Shown in pieces: positions 1-9,306 of a stretch of 33,848 bases of DNA. Both the position numbers and the translations under genes were made by a program. The notes below the pieces were generated by a model, which made no database searches, had not been told where the DNA came from, and saw nothing but the letters and a program-made list of their open reading frames with translations. How positions within the stretch are numbered: the first letter of the stretch is position 1; each line of letters begins with the position of its first letter. Location: positions 1-33,848 of the forward strand of contig NZ_VRYE01000017.1 in the NCBI RefSeq assembly GCF_008041835.1. The letters run 5' to 3'. Origin of the DNA: Ectopseudomonas mendocina (GTDB lineage Bacteria; Pseudomonadota; Gammaproteobacteria; Pseudomonadales; Pseudomonadaceae).

Positions 1-29
1 CGGACACGGGGCGTGACGGGTTTGGAAAG

Positions 30-58
30 CTTCGCCACGGGGCGGGGTTCCTCCGACA
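30..58. repeat. REP half-element at window edge
   Basis: This GC-rich palindromic stretch contains the motif GGGGCGGGGTTCCTCCGAC, close to the right arms of the REPINs near 32.8 kb (GGGGCGGGGCTCCTAC). Only the right half lies in the window; a partner arm, if present, would be at or before position 1. It follows the end of lysS, a usual place for REP sequences. The 60 bases between it and the lysS stop hold nothing else I can recognise. Confidence 0.55.
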
Positions 59-118
59 GACGGCTTTGGCAAGCTTATCTGATCGGCATTGGCCCGAGGG
101 CGGCTTTCCGTATTGCCG

Positions 119-1621
119 TCAGGCCTGCGGGCGCATATGCGGGAACAGGATGACGTCGCGGATCGACGGCGAGTTGGTCAGCAGCATCACCAGACGGTCG
201 ATGCCGATGCCTTCACCGGCGGTGGGCGGCATGCCGTACTCCAGGGCGCGGACGAAGTCGGCGTCGTAGTGCATGGCTTCGTCGTCACCGGCGTCCTTCT
301 CGGCCACCTGGGCGAGGAAGCGCTCGGCCTGATCCTCGGCGTCGTTGAGCTCGGAGTAGGCGTTGGCGATCTCGCGGCCACCGATGAACAGCTCGAAGCG
401 GTCGGTGACGTTGGGGTTCTGGTCGTTGCGACGGGCCAGCGGCGACACCTCGAACGGATACTCGGTGATGAAGTGCGGCTGCTCCAGCTTGCTCTCCACC
501 AGTTCCTCGAAAATCATCACCTGCAGTTTGCCCAGGCCTTCGTGGCCGAGCACCTTGGCGCCGGCCTTCTTGGCGATGGCGCGGGCCTTGTCGACGTCGT
601 TCAGGTCAGCCTCGGTGATGTCCGGGTTGTACTTGAGGATCGAGTCGTACACCGACAGGCGCACGAACGGCTCGCCGAAGTGGAACACCTTGTCGCCATA
701 GGGCACGTCGGTGCTGCCCAGCACGGCCAGGGCCAGTTCGCGGAACAGCTCCTCGGTCAGGTCCATGTTGTCGCGGTAGTCGGCGTAGGCCTGGTAGAAC
801 TCGAGCATGGTGAACTCGGGGTTGTGCCGGGTCGAAACGCCTTCGTTACGGAAGTTGCGGTTGATCTCGAACACTTTCTCGAAGCCACCGACCACCAGGC
901 GCTTGAGGTAGAGCTCCGGGGCGATACGCAGGAACATGGCCATGTCCAGCGCATTGTGGTGAGTCTCGAATGGCTTGGCCGCGGCACCACCAGGGATGGT
1001 CTGCAGCATCGGGGTTTCCACTTCGAGGAAGCCGCGCTCGTTGAGGAAACGACGGATGTGCGCGATCACCTGCGAGCGCACGCGGAAGGTGTGGCGGGTT
1101 TCCTCGTTGACAATCAGGTCGACGTAGCGCTGGCGGTAGCGCTGCTCGGTGTCGGTCAGACCGTGGTGCTTGTCCGGCAGCGGGCGCAGCGACTTGGTCA
1201 GCAGGCGCACATTGGTCATGTGCACGTACAGGTCACCCTTGCCGGAACGTGCCAGGGTGCCTTCGGCAGCGATGATGTCACCCAGGTCCCAGGTCTTGAT
1301 CGCTTCAAGGGTCTCGGCAGGCAGGCCCTTGCGGTCGACGTAGACCTGCAGACGACCGGAGGTGTCCTGCAGCACCATGAAGGCACCACGGTTGAGCATG
1401 ATGCGCCCGGCGATCTTCACCGGGATGGCAGCGGCCTCCAGCTCTTCCTTGCTCTTGCCCTCGTACTGTTTCTGCAGGTCGGCGCACAGGCTGTCGCGGC
1501 GGAAATCATTGGGGAAGGCAATGCCCTGCTCACGGACGGCAGCAAGCTTTTCCTTGCGCTGGGCAATCAGCTTGTTTTCTTCCTGTTGCAGTTCGTTGTG
1601 GTCGAGTTGTTGGTCGCTCAT
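119..1621 (-). CDS. lysS: Lysyl-tRNA synthetase, class II
   Basis: This enzyme charges tRNA-Lys with lysine using ATP in the cytoplasm. The 500-residue product matches the usual length (about 505 in E. coli). An N-terminal OB-fold anticodon-binding domain is visible around residues 65-95 ([19 protein letters not shown]). Class II motif 2 follows near residue 257 ([19 protein letters not shown]), and motif 3 is at the C-terminus ([19 protein letters not shown]). The start at 1621 ([10 protein letters not shown]) was chosen over an upstream in-frame start at 1672 because family proteins begin near this point; the ribosome-binding site is weak. It lies 80 bp downstream of prfB on the same strand, the prfB-lysS order also known in E. 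coli, so the two are probably co-transcribed. Confidence 0.97.
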   Translation of the reverse strand: MSDQQLDHNELQQEENKLIAQRKEKLAAVREQGIAFPNDFRRDSLCADLQKQYEGKSKEELEAAAIPVKIAGRIMLNRGAFMVLQDTSGRLQVYVDRKGLPAETLEAIKTWDLGDIIAAEGTLARSGKGDLYVHMTNVRLLTKSLRPLPDKHHGLTDTEQRYRQRYVDLIVNEETRHTFRVRSQVIAHIRRFLNERGFLEVETPMLQTIPGGAAAKPFETHHNALDMAMFLRIAPELYLKRLVVGGFEKVFEINRNFRNEGVSTRHNPEFTMLEFYQAYADYRDNMDLTEELFRELALAVLGSTDVPYGDKVFHFGEPFVRLSVYDSILKYNPDITEADLNDVDKARAIAKKAGAKVLGHEGLGKLQVMIFEELVESKLEQPHFITEYPFEVSPLARRNDQNPNVTDRFELFIGGREIANAYSELNDAEDQAERFLAQVAEKDAGDDEAMHYDADFVRALEYGMPPTAGEGIGIDRLVMLLTNSPSIRDVILFPHMRPQA

Positions 1622-1701
1622 GGTCGCTTTATCTGCCTGGCGTATCGTACAAAATTTGAGCAGGCGCCGCATGAGCGGTGCCTGCGGATAAGTTACTGGG
1701 C

Positions 1702-2797
1702 TTACAGGCCCTGCTTGAGGCTGGCTTCGAGATAACCGTCGAGGTCACCGTCGAGCACCTTCTGGCAGTCACTGCGCTCGACGCCGGTGCGCAGGTCCTT
1801 GATGCGCGAGTCGTCGAGCACGTAGGAGCGAATCTGGTGCCCCCAGCCGATATCCGACTTGCTGTCTTCCAGCGCCTGCGAGGCGGCGTTGCGCTTCTGC
1901 ATCTCCAGCTCGTACAACTTGGCCCGCAGCATCTTCATCGCGGTGTCCTTGTTGGCGTGCTGGGAACGTTCGTTCTGGCAGGCCACCACGGTGTTGGTCG
2001 GCACGTGGGTAATGCGCACCGCCGAGTCAGTGGTGTTGACGTGCTGACCACCGGCACCGCTGGAGCGGTAGGTGTCGATGCGCAGATCGGCCGGGTTGAT
2101 CTCGATCTCCACCTTGTCGTCGATCTCGGGGGACACGAACACCGCCGAGAACGAGGTGTGACGACGCGCGCCGGAATCGAACGGGCTCTTGCGCACCAGG
2201 CGGTGCACGCCGCTCTCGGTACGCAGCCAGCCGAAGGCGTATTCGCCCTTGATGTGCACGGTAGCGCCCTTGATCCCGGCGACCTCCCCCTCGGACAGCT
2301 CGACGATCTCGGCAGTGAAGCCGCGCTTGTCGGCCCAGCGCAGGTACATACGCAGGAGGATGTTGGCCCAGTCCTGGGCCTCGGTGCCGCCGGAGCCGGC
2401 CTGGATGTCCAGGTAGCAGTTGTTGGCATCCATCTCGCCGCTGAACATGCGGCGGAATTCCAGTTTCTCGAGGATTTCGCGCAGGCGCTCGACTTCGGCG
2501 ACGATGTCCTTCACCGCGCCTTCGTCGTTCTCTTCGGCGGCCATTTCCAGCAGATCCCTGGAATCGGCCAGACTACCGGTGAGGTCATCGATGGTTTCGA
2601 CGATCTGCGCCAGCATGGCGCGCTCACGGCCCAGCGCTTGCGCGTACTCGGGTTTGTTCCAGACGCTGGCGTCCTCCAGCTCGCGGTTTACTTCGACCAG
2701 GCGATCATGCTTGTGATCGTAGTCAAAGATACCCCCGAATTGACTGGGTGCGTTCGGACAGGTCCTTGATGGCGTTGAGGATCGGATTGATTTCCAT
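1702..2797 (-). CDS. prfB: Peptide chain release factor 2, with programmed +1 frameshift
   Basis: RF2 reads UGA and UAA stop codons and triggers peptide release on the ribosome. Reading starts at ATG 2797 ([18 protein letters not shown]) and reaches an in-frame TGA at 2725-2723 after 24 codons. A +1 shift that skips base 2725 continues as [12 protein letters not shown] and gives 364 residues in all, against 365 in E. coli. The SPF stop-recognition motif is near residue 204 ([12 protein letters not shown]), and the GGQ catalytic motif near residue 249 ([14 protein letters not shown]). A continuous frame that begins upstream at 2817 avoids the TGA but replaces the conserved N-terminus with unrelated sequence, so I do not use it. 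RF2 made this way controls its own level: a shortage of RF2 at the UGA favours the shift. Confidence 0.97.
2722..2737 (-). promoter_or_regulatory. prfB: prfB programmed frameshift site
   Basis: The minus strand reads CGG GGG TAT CTT TGA C. This is the classical RF2 recoding signal: a Shine-Dalgarno-like G-rich stretch, the slippery codon CTT, then a poorly terminating TGA followed by C. The upstream frame ends at the TGA at 2725-2723, and the downstream frame resumes at GAC (2724-2722). Confidence 0.95.
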
Positions 2798-2837
2798 GGT
2801 AGTGGCGCTCGCGGCAAATCGGACGGAAAAGCCGGTG

Positions 2838-2866
2838 ATTATACCCGAGCTGCTACAGCCTGGCAG
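2838..2866 (-). promoter_or_regulatory. Candidate sigma-70 promoter for prfB-lysS
   Basis: On the minus strand a perfect -10 hexamer TATAAT (2843-2838) lies 17 bp from a four-of-six -35 hexamer CTGCCA (2866-2861), about 40 bp upstream of the prfB start. A 6-bp-stem palindrome (CAGCCC-GTTC-GGGCTG, 2864-2879) overlaps the -35 element. It could be an operator or the end of the upstream GMC transcript, but no T-tract follows it. Confidence 0.6.
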
Positions 2867-2933
2867 CCCGTTCGGGCTGATCAATCAGCGATCTCTGGAT
2901 CAACGGCACCGTGAGGTTCGCCAGCATGCGAGC

Positions 2934-4586
2934 TCAAACGGGTTCGAGTTCGCGCAGCGAGGCAGCCACCACCCGAGACTGCGCCTCCTCCTTGATCATC
3001 TGCGCGGCCTTCTCCGCGATCATCAACACCGGCGAGCAGGTATTGCCCGAGACGATGCTCGGCATGATCGAGGCATCGACCACGCGCAGCCCGGCGACGC
3101 CATGCACACGCAGACGGGCATCCACGACGGCATCACGGCCCTGGCCCATGGTACAGGTACCCACCGGATGGAAGATGGTGGTGCCAATCTCACCCGCCGC
3201 GCGCTGCAGGTCTTCTTCACTGCGATAGTCCGGGCCAGGCTTGTATTCCTGCGGTTGGTAACGAGCCAGTGCCGGCGCGGCAACGATGCGCCGGGTCAGG
3301 CGAATCGCATCGGCCGCCACCTGTAGATCGCGTTCGTCACTGAGGTAGTTTGGCCGTATCAGCGGGGCTACGCTGGCATCGACGGAGGCAATCTGAACGC
3401 TGCCGCGGCTGGTCGGGCGCAGGTTGCATACCGATGCGGTAAAGGCCGGGAAGTCATGCAAGGGCTCACCAAAGCGCTCCAGTGACAGCGGCTGTACGTG
3501 GTATTGCAGGTTGGCGCGCGCCTGCTCAGGATCGGATTTGGCGAAAGCGCCTAACTGGCTTGGCGCCATCGACAGCGGCCCGCTGCGCTTGAGCAGGTAT
3601 TCCAGGGCCATGCCCAGCTTGCCCCAGGACGTAGCGGCAATGCGGTTGAGCGTCTTCACACCACTGATGCGGTAGATCAGGCGCAGCTGCAGGTGATCCT
3701 GCAGATTCTCGCCAACACCGGGCAGCTCGTGCCTGACACCGATCCCCAGTTTCTCCAGCAGCGGCCGCGGGCCGATGCCGGAGCGTTGCAGCAAGGCCGG
3801 CGAGCCGATGGCGCCGGCGCAAAGCAGAATCTCGCGGCGCGCCGCAATGCGCAGTGCCTGCCCTTGCCAACGCAGATGCAGTGCACGGACACGACCGTCA
3901 GCCAGCTCCAGCCGTTCGGCCTCGGCGCCGGTCAGCACCTGCAGATTGGGGCGCTGGCGGATATCACGCAGAAAGGCCTTGGAGGCATTCCAGCGCACAC
4001 CGCGCTTCTGGTTGACCTGAAAGTAGCTGCAGCCTTCGTTGTCACCGCCATTGAAGTCATCGATGCTGGCGATACCGCTCTGCGCCGCCGCCTCACGGAA
4101 GGCTTCGAGAATCTCCCAGGACAAACGCTGGCGCTCGACCCGCCACTCGCCGTCGCCACCGTGCCATTGGCTCGCACCGGCAAAGTGATGCTCCGAGCGC
4201 TTGAACAGCGGCAGCACATCGCGCCAGGCCCAGCCGGCATTGCCCGCCGCTGCCCAGCTGTCGTAGTCGGCAGCCTGACCGCGCATGTAGATCATGCCGT
4301 TGATCGAGGAGCTGCCGCCGAGCACGCGACCACGCGGGTACTTGAGGCTGCGCCCATGCAGGCCGGGGTCGGCCTCGGTGCTGTAGCACCAGTCGGTACG
4401 CGGGTTACCAATGCAGTACAGGTAGCCGACCGGAATGTGGATCCAGGGGTAGTTGTCGCGCCCGCCCGCCTCGACCAGCAACACGCTGACGCCTGGGTCG
4501 GCAGACAGCCGATTGGCCAACAGACAGCCGGCCGGACCGGCACCAACGATCAGGTAGTCATAGGCATCCAGGGGCGCTTGCGACAT
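2934..4586 (-). CDS. GMC-family FAD-dependent oxidoreductase (alcohol/choline dehydrogenase type)
   Basis: This is a flavin-dependent alcohol oxidoreductase of about 550 residues, similar in layout to choline dehydrogenase (BetA) and alcohol dehydrogenase AlkJ. The FAD dinucleotide-binding motif is at residues 12-20 (IVGAGPAG). GMC signature 1 is near 86-103 (RGRVLGGSSSINGMIYMRG). The catalytic pair of the family is visible as a His near residue 473 (FHPVGTCTMG) and an Asn near 515 (SGNTCSPVLMIAEKAA). I chose the ATG at 4586 because GAGG lies 6 bp upstream; another ATG at 4592 sits too close to that site. The substrate cannot be told from sequence. It lacks a betB or betI neighbour, so it is unlikely to be the glycine-betaine BetA, and it diverges from the SulP gene across a 180-bp gap. 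Confidence 0.9.
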   Translation of the reverse strand: MSQAPLDAYDYLIVGAGPAGCLLANRLSADPGVSVLLVEAGGRDNYPWIHIPVGYLYCIGNPRTDWCYSTEADPGLHGRSLKYPRGRVLGGSSSINGMIYMRGQAADYDSWAAAGNAGWAWRDVLPLFKRSEHHFAGASQWHGGDGEWRVERQRLSWEILEAFREAAAQSGIASIDDFNGGDNEGCSYFQVNQKRGVRWNASKAFLRDIRQRPNLQVLTGAEAERLELADGRVRALHLRWQGQALRIAARREILLCAGAIGSPALLQRSGIGPRPLLEKLGIGVRHELPGVGENLQDHLQLRLIYRISGVKTLNRIAATSWGKLGMALEYLLKRSGPLSMAPSQLGAFAKSDPEQARANLQYHVQPLSLERFGEPLHDFPAFTASVCNLRPTSRGSVQIASVDASVAPLIRPNYLSDERDLQVAADAIRLTRRIVAAPALARYQPQEYKPGPDYRSEEDLQRAAGEIGTTIFHPVGTCTMGQGRDAVVDARLRVHGVAGLRVVDASIMPSIVSGNTCSPVLMIAEKAAQMIKEEAQSRVVAASLRELEPV

Positions 4587-4765
4587 GGGCATCCTCGCGT
4601 GTCGTTCTTGTCGTTGGTCTTCAGCCTAAAACAACCCGGGGGCCGGGATGAATGGTCTTTTGGTCTGATGCGCATGCTGAATACGCCTTCATCGCCTGGC
4701 AGCTATGGTGAAGCACCTGCGCTCTGCGCTTTACTTGCACGTAATCCTGCCAGAGCCCACCCGTG

Positions 4766-6538
4766 ATGCCACCAGCACCAGCCAGCACGCCACACAAGCC
4801 CCTTCCCCGCTTATCGCGACAGCGCGGCTGGCTGCGCTGGCTTCCGGGGCTGCAAACGCTCAGGGACTATCGCCTGGCCTGGCTGCCGAAGGACATTGCC
4901 GCCGGCCTGGTGCTGACCACCATGCTGGTGCCGGTGGGCATTGCCTATGCCGAGGCGTCCGGCGTGCCGGGCATCTATGGTCTGTACGCGACCATCGTGC
5001 CGCTGCTGGCCTACGCGCTGTTCGGCCCCAGCCGAATTCTCGTGCTCGGCCCGGACTCGGCCCTGGCGGCACTGATTCTCGCCGTGGTGCTGCCACTCTC
5101 CGGCGGCGATCCGATGCGTGCGGTGACGCTGGCCAGCATGATGGCCGTAGTGGCCGGCCTCACCTGCCTGATTGCCGGATTGCTGCGCCTGGGCTTCATC
5201 ACCGAACTGCTGTCCAAGCCCATCCGCTATGGCTACATGAACGGTATCGCGCTCAGCGTGCTGATCAGCCAGACACCCAGATTGCTGGGCTTTTCCATCG
5301 ACAGCCAGGGTCCGATCAGCGACGGTCAGGCCATCATCAGCGCCGCGCTGGCAGGCCAGATCAACGGCTACAGCCTGGCGGTAGGCGGCGGCACGCTGGC
5401 GCTGATTCTGCTGCTGGCACGCTTCAAACCGCTACCCGGCATTCTCATCGCCGTAACACTGGCGACGCTTGCAGTCGCCCTGTTCGATCTCGACAAGCAA
5501 GGCGTACAGGTGCTCGGCGAGCTGCCGCAAGGCTTGCCCGGTTTCACCCTGCCCTGGCTGAGTGGCATCGATCTGGCCAGCGTGGTACTGGGCGGCATCG
5601 CCGTTGCGCTGGTCGCGTTTGCCGACACCAGCGTGCTGTCGCGCACCTACGCAGCCCGTACCGGACACCCCGTAGACCCCAACCAGGAGCTGGTCGCCCT
5701 GGGCGCGGCGAATCTGGCCGGCGGCTTGTTCCAGGGCTTTCCCATCAGCAGCAGCGCGTCGCGAACACCGGTGGCCGAAGCAGCAGGCGCCAAGACCCAG
5801 ATCGCCGGTGTGGTCGGCGCCCTGAGCGTTACCCTGCTGCTGGTCGTCGCCCCCAATCTGATGCAATACCTGCCCACCAGCGCACTGGCAGCGGTGGTCA
5901 TCGCCGCGGTCATCGGCCTGTTCGTGATCACCGACCTGCACCGCATCTTCCGCGTGCAGCAATGGGAGTTCTGGCTGTCGATGGCCTGCTTCGCCGGCGT
6001 GGTGACCTTCGGCGTCATCCCCGGCATCGGCATTGCCGTGGTGCTGGCGGTGATCGAGTTTCTCTGGGACGGCTGGCGCCCGTACTACACCGTTCTCGGC
6101 CAGGTGGAGGGCATCCGTGGCTACCATGACATCAAGCGACACCCCGATGCCCGACAGATCCCCGGCCTGTTGCTGTTTCGCTGGGACGCACCGCTGTTCT
6201 TCGCCAATGCCGAGCTGTTTCAGCAATGCCTGCTGCAGGCGCTGGAAAGCGCTCCGGCACCGGTACGCCGCGTGGTGATCGCGGCCGAGCCGGTTACCAG
6301 CATCGACGTGACCTCTGCCGATATGCTCGGCGAGCTGGAGCGCATGCTCGCCGAGGCCGGCATCGAACTGCACTTCGCCGAGGTGAAGGGGCCGCTCAAG
6401 GACAAGCTGCGACGCTTCGGCCTACTGCACGACGGTCAGGCACGGCACCTGCAACCGACCGTTGGCGCGGCGGTCGATGCCTACCTGAACGATCATGGGG
6501 GTGAGGCGATGCCGGGTCATGCCCGGCATGCAGACTGA
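4766..6538 (+). CDS. SulP-family anion transporter with C-terminal STAS domain
   Basis: This inner-membrane transporter of about 590 residues probably carries sulfate, bicarbonate or another anion. The conserved SulP N-terminal motif is clear (GIAYAEASGVPGIYGLYAT, followed by FGPSR). About a dozen hydrophobic segments run to roughly residue 440. A cytoplasmic STAS domain follows at about 450-570 (RRVVIAAEPVTSIDVTSADML). A GTG at 4763 directly precedes the ATG, so either could be used; no strong ribosome-binding site is visible. The transported anion is not predictable, since SulP families cover sulfate, bicarbonate, dicarboxylates and molybdate. It ends 14 bp before the convergent DUF533 gene. 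Confidence 0.92.
   Translation: MPPAPASTPHKPLPRLSRQRGWLRWLPGLQTLRDYRLAWLPKDIAAGLVLTTMLVPVGIAYAEASGVPGIYGLYATIVPLLAYALFGPSRILVLGPDSALAALILAVVLPLSGGDPMRAVTLASMMAVVAGLTCLIAGLLRLGFITELLSKPIRYGYMNGIALSVLISQTPRLLGFSIDSQGPISDGQAIISAALAGQINGYSLAVGGGTLALILLLARFKPLPGILIAVTLATLAVALFDLDKQGVQVLGELPQGLPGFTLPWLSGIDLASVVLGGIAVALVAFADTSVLSRTYAARTGHPVDPNQELVALGAANLAGGLFQGFPISSSASRTPVAEAAGAKTQIAGVVGALSVTLLLVVAPNLMQYLPTSALAAVVIAAVIGLFVITDLHRIFRVQQWEFWLSMACFAGVVTFGVIPGIGIAVVLAVIEFLWDGWRPYYTVLGQVEGIRGYHDIKRHPDARQIPGLLLFRWDAPLFFANAELFQQCLLQALESAPAPVRRVVIAAEPVTSIDVTSADMLGELERMLAEAGIELHFAEVKGPLKDKLRRFGLLHDGQARHLQPTVGAAVDAYLNDHGGEAMPGHARHAD
6509..6529. terminator. Stem-loop overlapping the 3' end of the SulP gene
   Basis: A perfect 8-bp stem (ATGCCGGG / CCCGGCAT) with a 5-base loop covers the last codons of the SulP gene. 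With only 14 bp between the convergent genes, this is the best candidate for stopping or protecting either transcript, but neither side has a convincing T-run. Confidence 0.35.
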
Positions 6539-6552
6539 AACGAGAACACGGC

Positions 6553-7293
6553 TCAGACGCCAGCCGGCAGTGCGCGTACCTGAGCCTCCAGCTCACTCTT
6601 CAGCGCCAGTGGCAGCTTCAGTTGACGCGCCAGCTCCTCGAGGTAGGCGCGCTCCATGAAGTGCTCCTCATCGACCATCAGCACGCTGGCCAGGTACATC
6701 TCTGCGGCCATTTCCGGCGTGCTGGCAGCACGCGCGACGTCGGCCGGATCCAGCGGCTTGTTCAGCTCGGTGTGCAGCCAGCTCTGCAACTCGGCGTCCT
6801 GCGCCAGCTTGCCCAGTTCTTCTTCGATCAGCTGCCGCTCACGTTCATCGACGTGCCCATCGGCCTTGGCCGCCGCCACCAGTGCCTTGAGAATGGCGCG
6901 GCTGTGCTGTTCGACCTGCGGCGCCGGCAAGCGATCCAGGGTTTGCGGCTCGACAGGCTGCGCGCCGCCCTGCTGGGCTTGCTGCGCCTGCCAGTTGCCG
7001 TAGGCCTTGTAGGCGAGCACGCCCAGCGCAGCCAGACCGCCATAGACCGCCACCTTGCCACCGACCTTGCGCACCCGCTTGTTGCCCAGCAGCATGGCCA
7101 GCGCTGCACCGCCACCGGCGCCCTTGAGCATCGAGCCGAGATCGCTGCCGCCCCCCTTGCCCTTGCTGGCAGCGCCGCCAAGCAGACCACCCAGCGCACC
7201 ACCCAGCCCGGATGAGGCGCCACCGGCACCTTTCTGTTGCAGCATCTCCTGACCGGATTTGAGTAGTTGATCGAGCAAGCCACGGGTATTCAT
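6553..7293 (-). CDS. TerB-like / DUF533 membrane-associated protein (YebE-like)
   Basis: This protein of 246 residues has three visible parts. The N-terminus is a short helical segment (MNTRGLLDQLLKSGQEMLQ) followed by a Gly/Ala/Ser-rich low-complexity stretch at about 22-66. One transmembrane segment follows near 78-98 (VAVYGGLAALGVLAYKAYG). A C-terminal acidic helical domain from about residue 120 (ILKALVAAAKADGHVDERE) resembles TerB/DUF533, a tellurite-resistance-like fold whose biochemical role is unclear. YebE of E. coli has the same architecture. A good ribosome-binding site (AGGAG, 8 bp before ATG) supports the start. It lies downstream of recJ on the same strand, 231 bp away, so it is probably transcribed separately. 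Confidence 0.85.
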   Translation of the reverse strand: MNTRGLLDQLLKSGQEMLQQKGAGGASSGLGGALGGLLGGAASKGKGGGSDLGSMLKGAGGGAALAMLLGNKRVRKVGGKVAVYGGLAALGVLAYKAYGNWQAQQAQQGGAQPVEPQTLDRLPAPQVEQHSRAILKALVAAAKADGHVDERERQLIEEELGKLAQDAELQSWLHTELNKPLDPADVARAASTPEMAAEMYLASVLMVDEEHFMERAYLEELARQLKLPLALKSELEAQVRALPAGV

Positions 7294-7524
7294 CGCGCAT
7301 TCTCCTGAGGAAATCTCGCCGAGTGTAGGCCTCGGACGTTGGCCCGGCAGCCGGCTGAATGCTTCCAGATATTACCGCCGGGGCCGCTTGAGAACCCGCA
7401 CCAGCACCCACGCCCAGCGTCGAACGATTTCGGCAGTTGCACTACCGACTATTGCCCGGATGCAGGCGGCCTTCAGCGAAGCCACCCCGTCGGCGATCAA
7501 GGCGGCGCTAACTAGCCTTGCGCC

Positions 7525-9234
7525 TTAGCGCGGGGCGATATGCGCCACCATCAGCTGCACCGTCTCATTACCGCGAAACTCGTTGAGGTCGAGCTTGTAG
7601 GCCACTTCAGCCCAGCGCAGCGTGGGGTTGGGCCAGACCTCACGGTCGATGTTGAAGGCGATGCCGTCGAGCTGCACGCTGCCGCACTCGGTCTTGAGCA
7701 CCAGCTTCAGATGGCGTTCACCGACGATGCGCTGAGCCACGATCTGGAACACGCCATGGAACAGCGGTTCGGGAAAATGCTGGCCCCAGGGGCCGGCATT
7801 GCGCAGGGCGCGGGCCAGTTCCAGGTGGAACTCGGTGGCATCGAGCTGGCCGTCGGACAGCAAGCGCCCGGTCAGATCGTCTTCACTGAGCTGACGCCGC
7901 ACCTCGGCGTCGAAGGCCGCAGCGAAGGCACCGAAGTTGGCTTGCGGCAGCGACAGCCCGGCAGCCATGGCATGCCCGCCGAACTTGCTGATCAGCCCCG
8001 GATGCTTGGCTGCCACAGCATCCAGTGCGTCGCGGATATGCAGCCCCGGCACCGAACGCGCCGAGCCCTTGAGCAGGCCGTCACCGGCATCGGCAAAGGC
8101 GATGGCCGGGCGGTGATAGCGCTCCTTCAGGCGCGAAGCGAGAATGCCGATCACGCCCTGGTGCCAGTCCGGCTCGAACAGGCACAGGCCGAATGGCATG
8201 TCCGCCACTGGCAGATCCTTGAGCTGGGCCAGCGCCTCGCGCTGCATGCCCTGTTCGATGGCCTTGCGGTCCTGATTGAGCTGGTCGAGCTGCACCGCCA
8301 TGTCGCGGGCCAGCGCCTCGTCGTCGCAGAGCAGGCATTCGATGCCCAGGCTCATGTCGTCCAGACGGCCAGCCGCATTCAAGCGAGGGCCGAGGATGAA
8401 GCCGAGGTCGGTGGAGGTGATACGCCGATGGTCGCGCCCGGCGACTTCGAGAATCGCCCGCAGGCCAGGCCGCGCCCGCCCGGCACGAATACGCGCCAAC
8501 CCCTGATGCACCAGGATGCGGTTGTTGGCATCCAGCGGCACCACGTCAGCGACGCTGCCGAGGGCCACCAGGTCGAGCAACTCGCCCAGGTTCGGCTCGG
8601 TTCGGCTGGCGAACCAGCCCAGCTCGCGCAGGCGCGCGCGCAGCGCCAGCAGCACGTAGAACATCACCCCGACACCGGCCATGGCCTTGCTGGGGAAGTC
8701 GCAGCCCGGCTGGTTGGGGTTGACGATGGCATCGGCCGCCGGCAATTCCGGCCCCGGCAGGTGGTGGTCGGTAACCAGCACCTTGAGCCCCGCCGCCTTG
8801 GCCGCCGCCACGCCGTCGACGCTGGAGATGCCGTTGTCCACGGTCAGCAGCAGGTCGGGCTGACGCTGCAGCGCCACGGCGACAATCTCCGGGGTCAGGC
8901 CGTAACCGTACTCGAAACGGTTGGGCACCAGATAATCGACATGCGCGGCGCCGAGCAGGCGCAGGCCCAGCACGCCAACCGTACTGGCGGTGGCGCCGTC
9001 GGCATCGAAGTCGCCGACGATCAGGATGCGCTGGCGCTGCGCCAGCGCCTCGACCAGCAACTCGACAGCCGCATCGATGCCCTTGAGCTGCTGATATGGG
9101 ATCAGCCGCGCCAGGCCCTTGTCCAGCTCTTCGGCGGACTGCACGCCACGGGCGGCGTAGAGACGGGTCAGCAAAGGCGGCAGATTGCCCAGGTCAGGCA
9201 GTTGTGCGGGTAAGGGACGGGCTTCGATACGCAT
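7525..9234 (-). CDS. recJ: Single-stranded-DNA-specific exonuclease RecJ
   Basis: RecJ degrades single-stranded DNA 5' to 3' in recombination, RecF-pathway gap repair and mismatch repair. The product has 569 residues (577 in E. coli). DHH-superfamily metal-binding motifs are visible: motif I near residue 74 (IVGDFDADGATAS), then TVDNG, and motif III near 155 (LVTDHHLPG). The DHHA1 domain contains the conserved GGH motif (SKFGGHAMAAGLSLP), followed by an OB-like C-terminal domain. I chose the ATG at 9234 (MRIEARPLP), which matches the family N-terminus. An upstream in-frame start at 9273 would run into the neighbouring inverted repeat. Confidence 0.97.
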   Translation of the reverse strand: MRIEARPLPAQLPDLGNLPPLLTRLYAARGVQSAEELDKGLARLIPYQQLKGIDAAVELLVEALAQRQRILIVGDFDADGATASTVGVLGLRLLGAAHVDYLVPNRFEYGYGLTPEIVAVALQRQPDLLLTVDNGISSVDGVAAAKAAGLKVLVTDHHLPGPELPAADAIVNPNQPGCDFPSKAMAGVGVMFYVLLALRARLRELGWFASRTEPNLGELLDLVALGSVADVVPLDANNRILVHQGLARIRAGRARPGLRAILEVAGRDHRRITSTDLGFILGPRLNAAGRLDDMSLGIECLLCDDEALARDMAVQLDQLNQDRKAIEQGMQREALAQLKDLPVADMPFGLCLFEPDWHQGVIGILASRLKERYHRPAIAFADAGDGLLKGSARSVPGLHIRDALDAVAAKHPGLISKFGGHAMAAGLSLPQANFGAFAAAFDAEVRRQLSEDDLTGRLLSDGQLDATEFHLELARALRNAGPWGQHFPEPLFHGVFQIVAQRIVGERHLKLVLKTECGSVQLDGIAFNIDREVWPNPTLRWAEVAYKLDLNEFRGNETVQLMVAHIAPR

Positions 9235-9251
9235 CTTGGGTCTTTTTCTTG

Positions 9252-9301
9252 TAGGGCGGGTGCAACCCGCCACAGTGATCCGGCGGGTTGCACCCGCCCT
9301 A
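9252..9301. repeat. REPIN-like perfect double palindrome between recJ and yaeQ
   Basis: Two 20-bp arms (9252-9271 and 9282-9301) are perfect inverted copies of each other around a 10-bp centre. Each arm is itself palindromic (GGCGGGT-GCA-ACCCGCC). Paired inverted REP units of this kind are REPINs, mobilised in trans by RAYT transposases; none is present in this window. The sequence family (TAGGGCGGGTGCAACCCGCC) differs from the REPs at 32.8 kb. Confidence 0.85.
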
Positions 9302-9306
9302 TGATT

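Noticed and set aside
89..1735. 548-codon plus-strand ORF opposite lysS
   Set aside because: It is the reverse-strand shadow of a GC-rich gene: composition is rich in Val, Gly, His and Leu without any domain, and lysS is certain.
3693..4766. 357-codon plus-strand ORF opposite the GMC oxidoreductase
   Set aside because: Reverse-strand shadow; the minus-strand product has all GMC motifs.
4705..6129. 474-codon ORF overlapping the SulP gene in another frame
   Set aside because: Arg/Gly/Pro-rich frame shadow without a recognisable domain; the SulP frame is clear.
7498..7526. Inverted repeat AAGGCG ... CGCCTT just after recJ, considered as a terminator
   Set aside because: Stem is only 6 bp with a 16-base loop and no T-run; too weak to list.
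7540..9213. 557-codon plus-strand ORF opposite recJ
   Set aside because: Antisense shadow typical of third-position GC bias; no domain.
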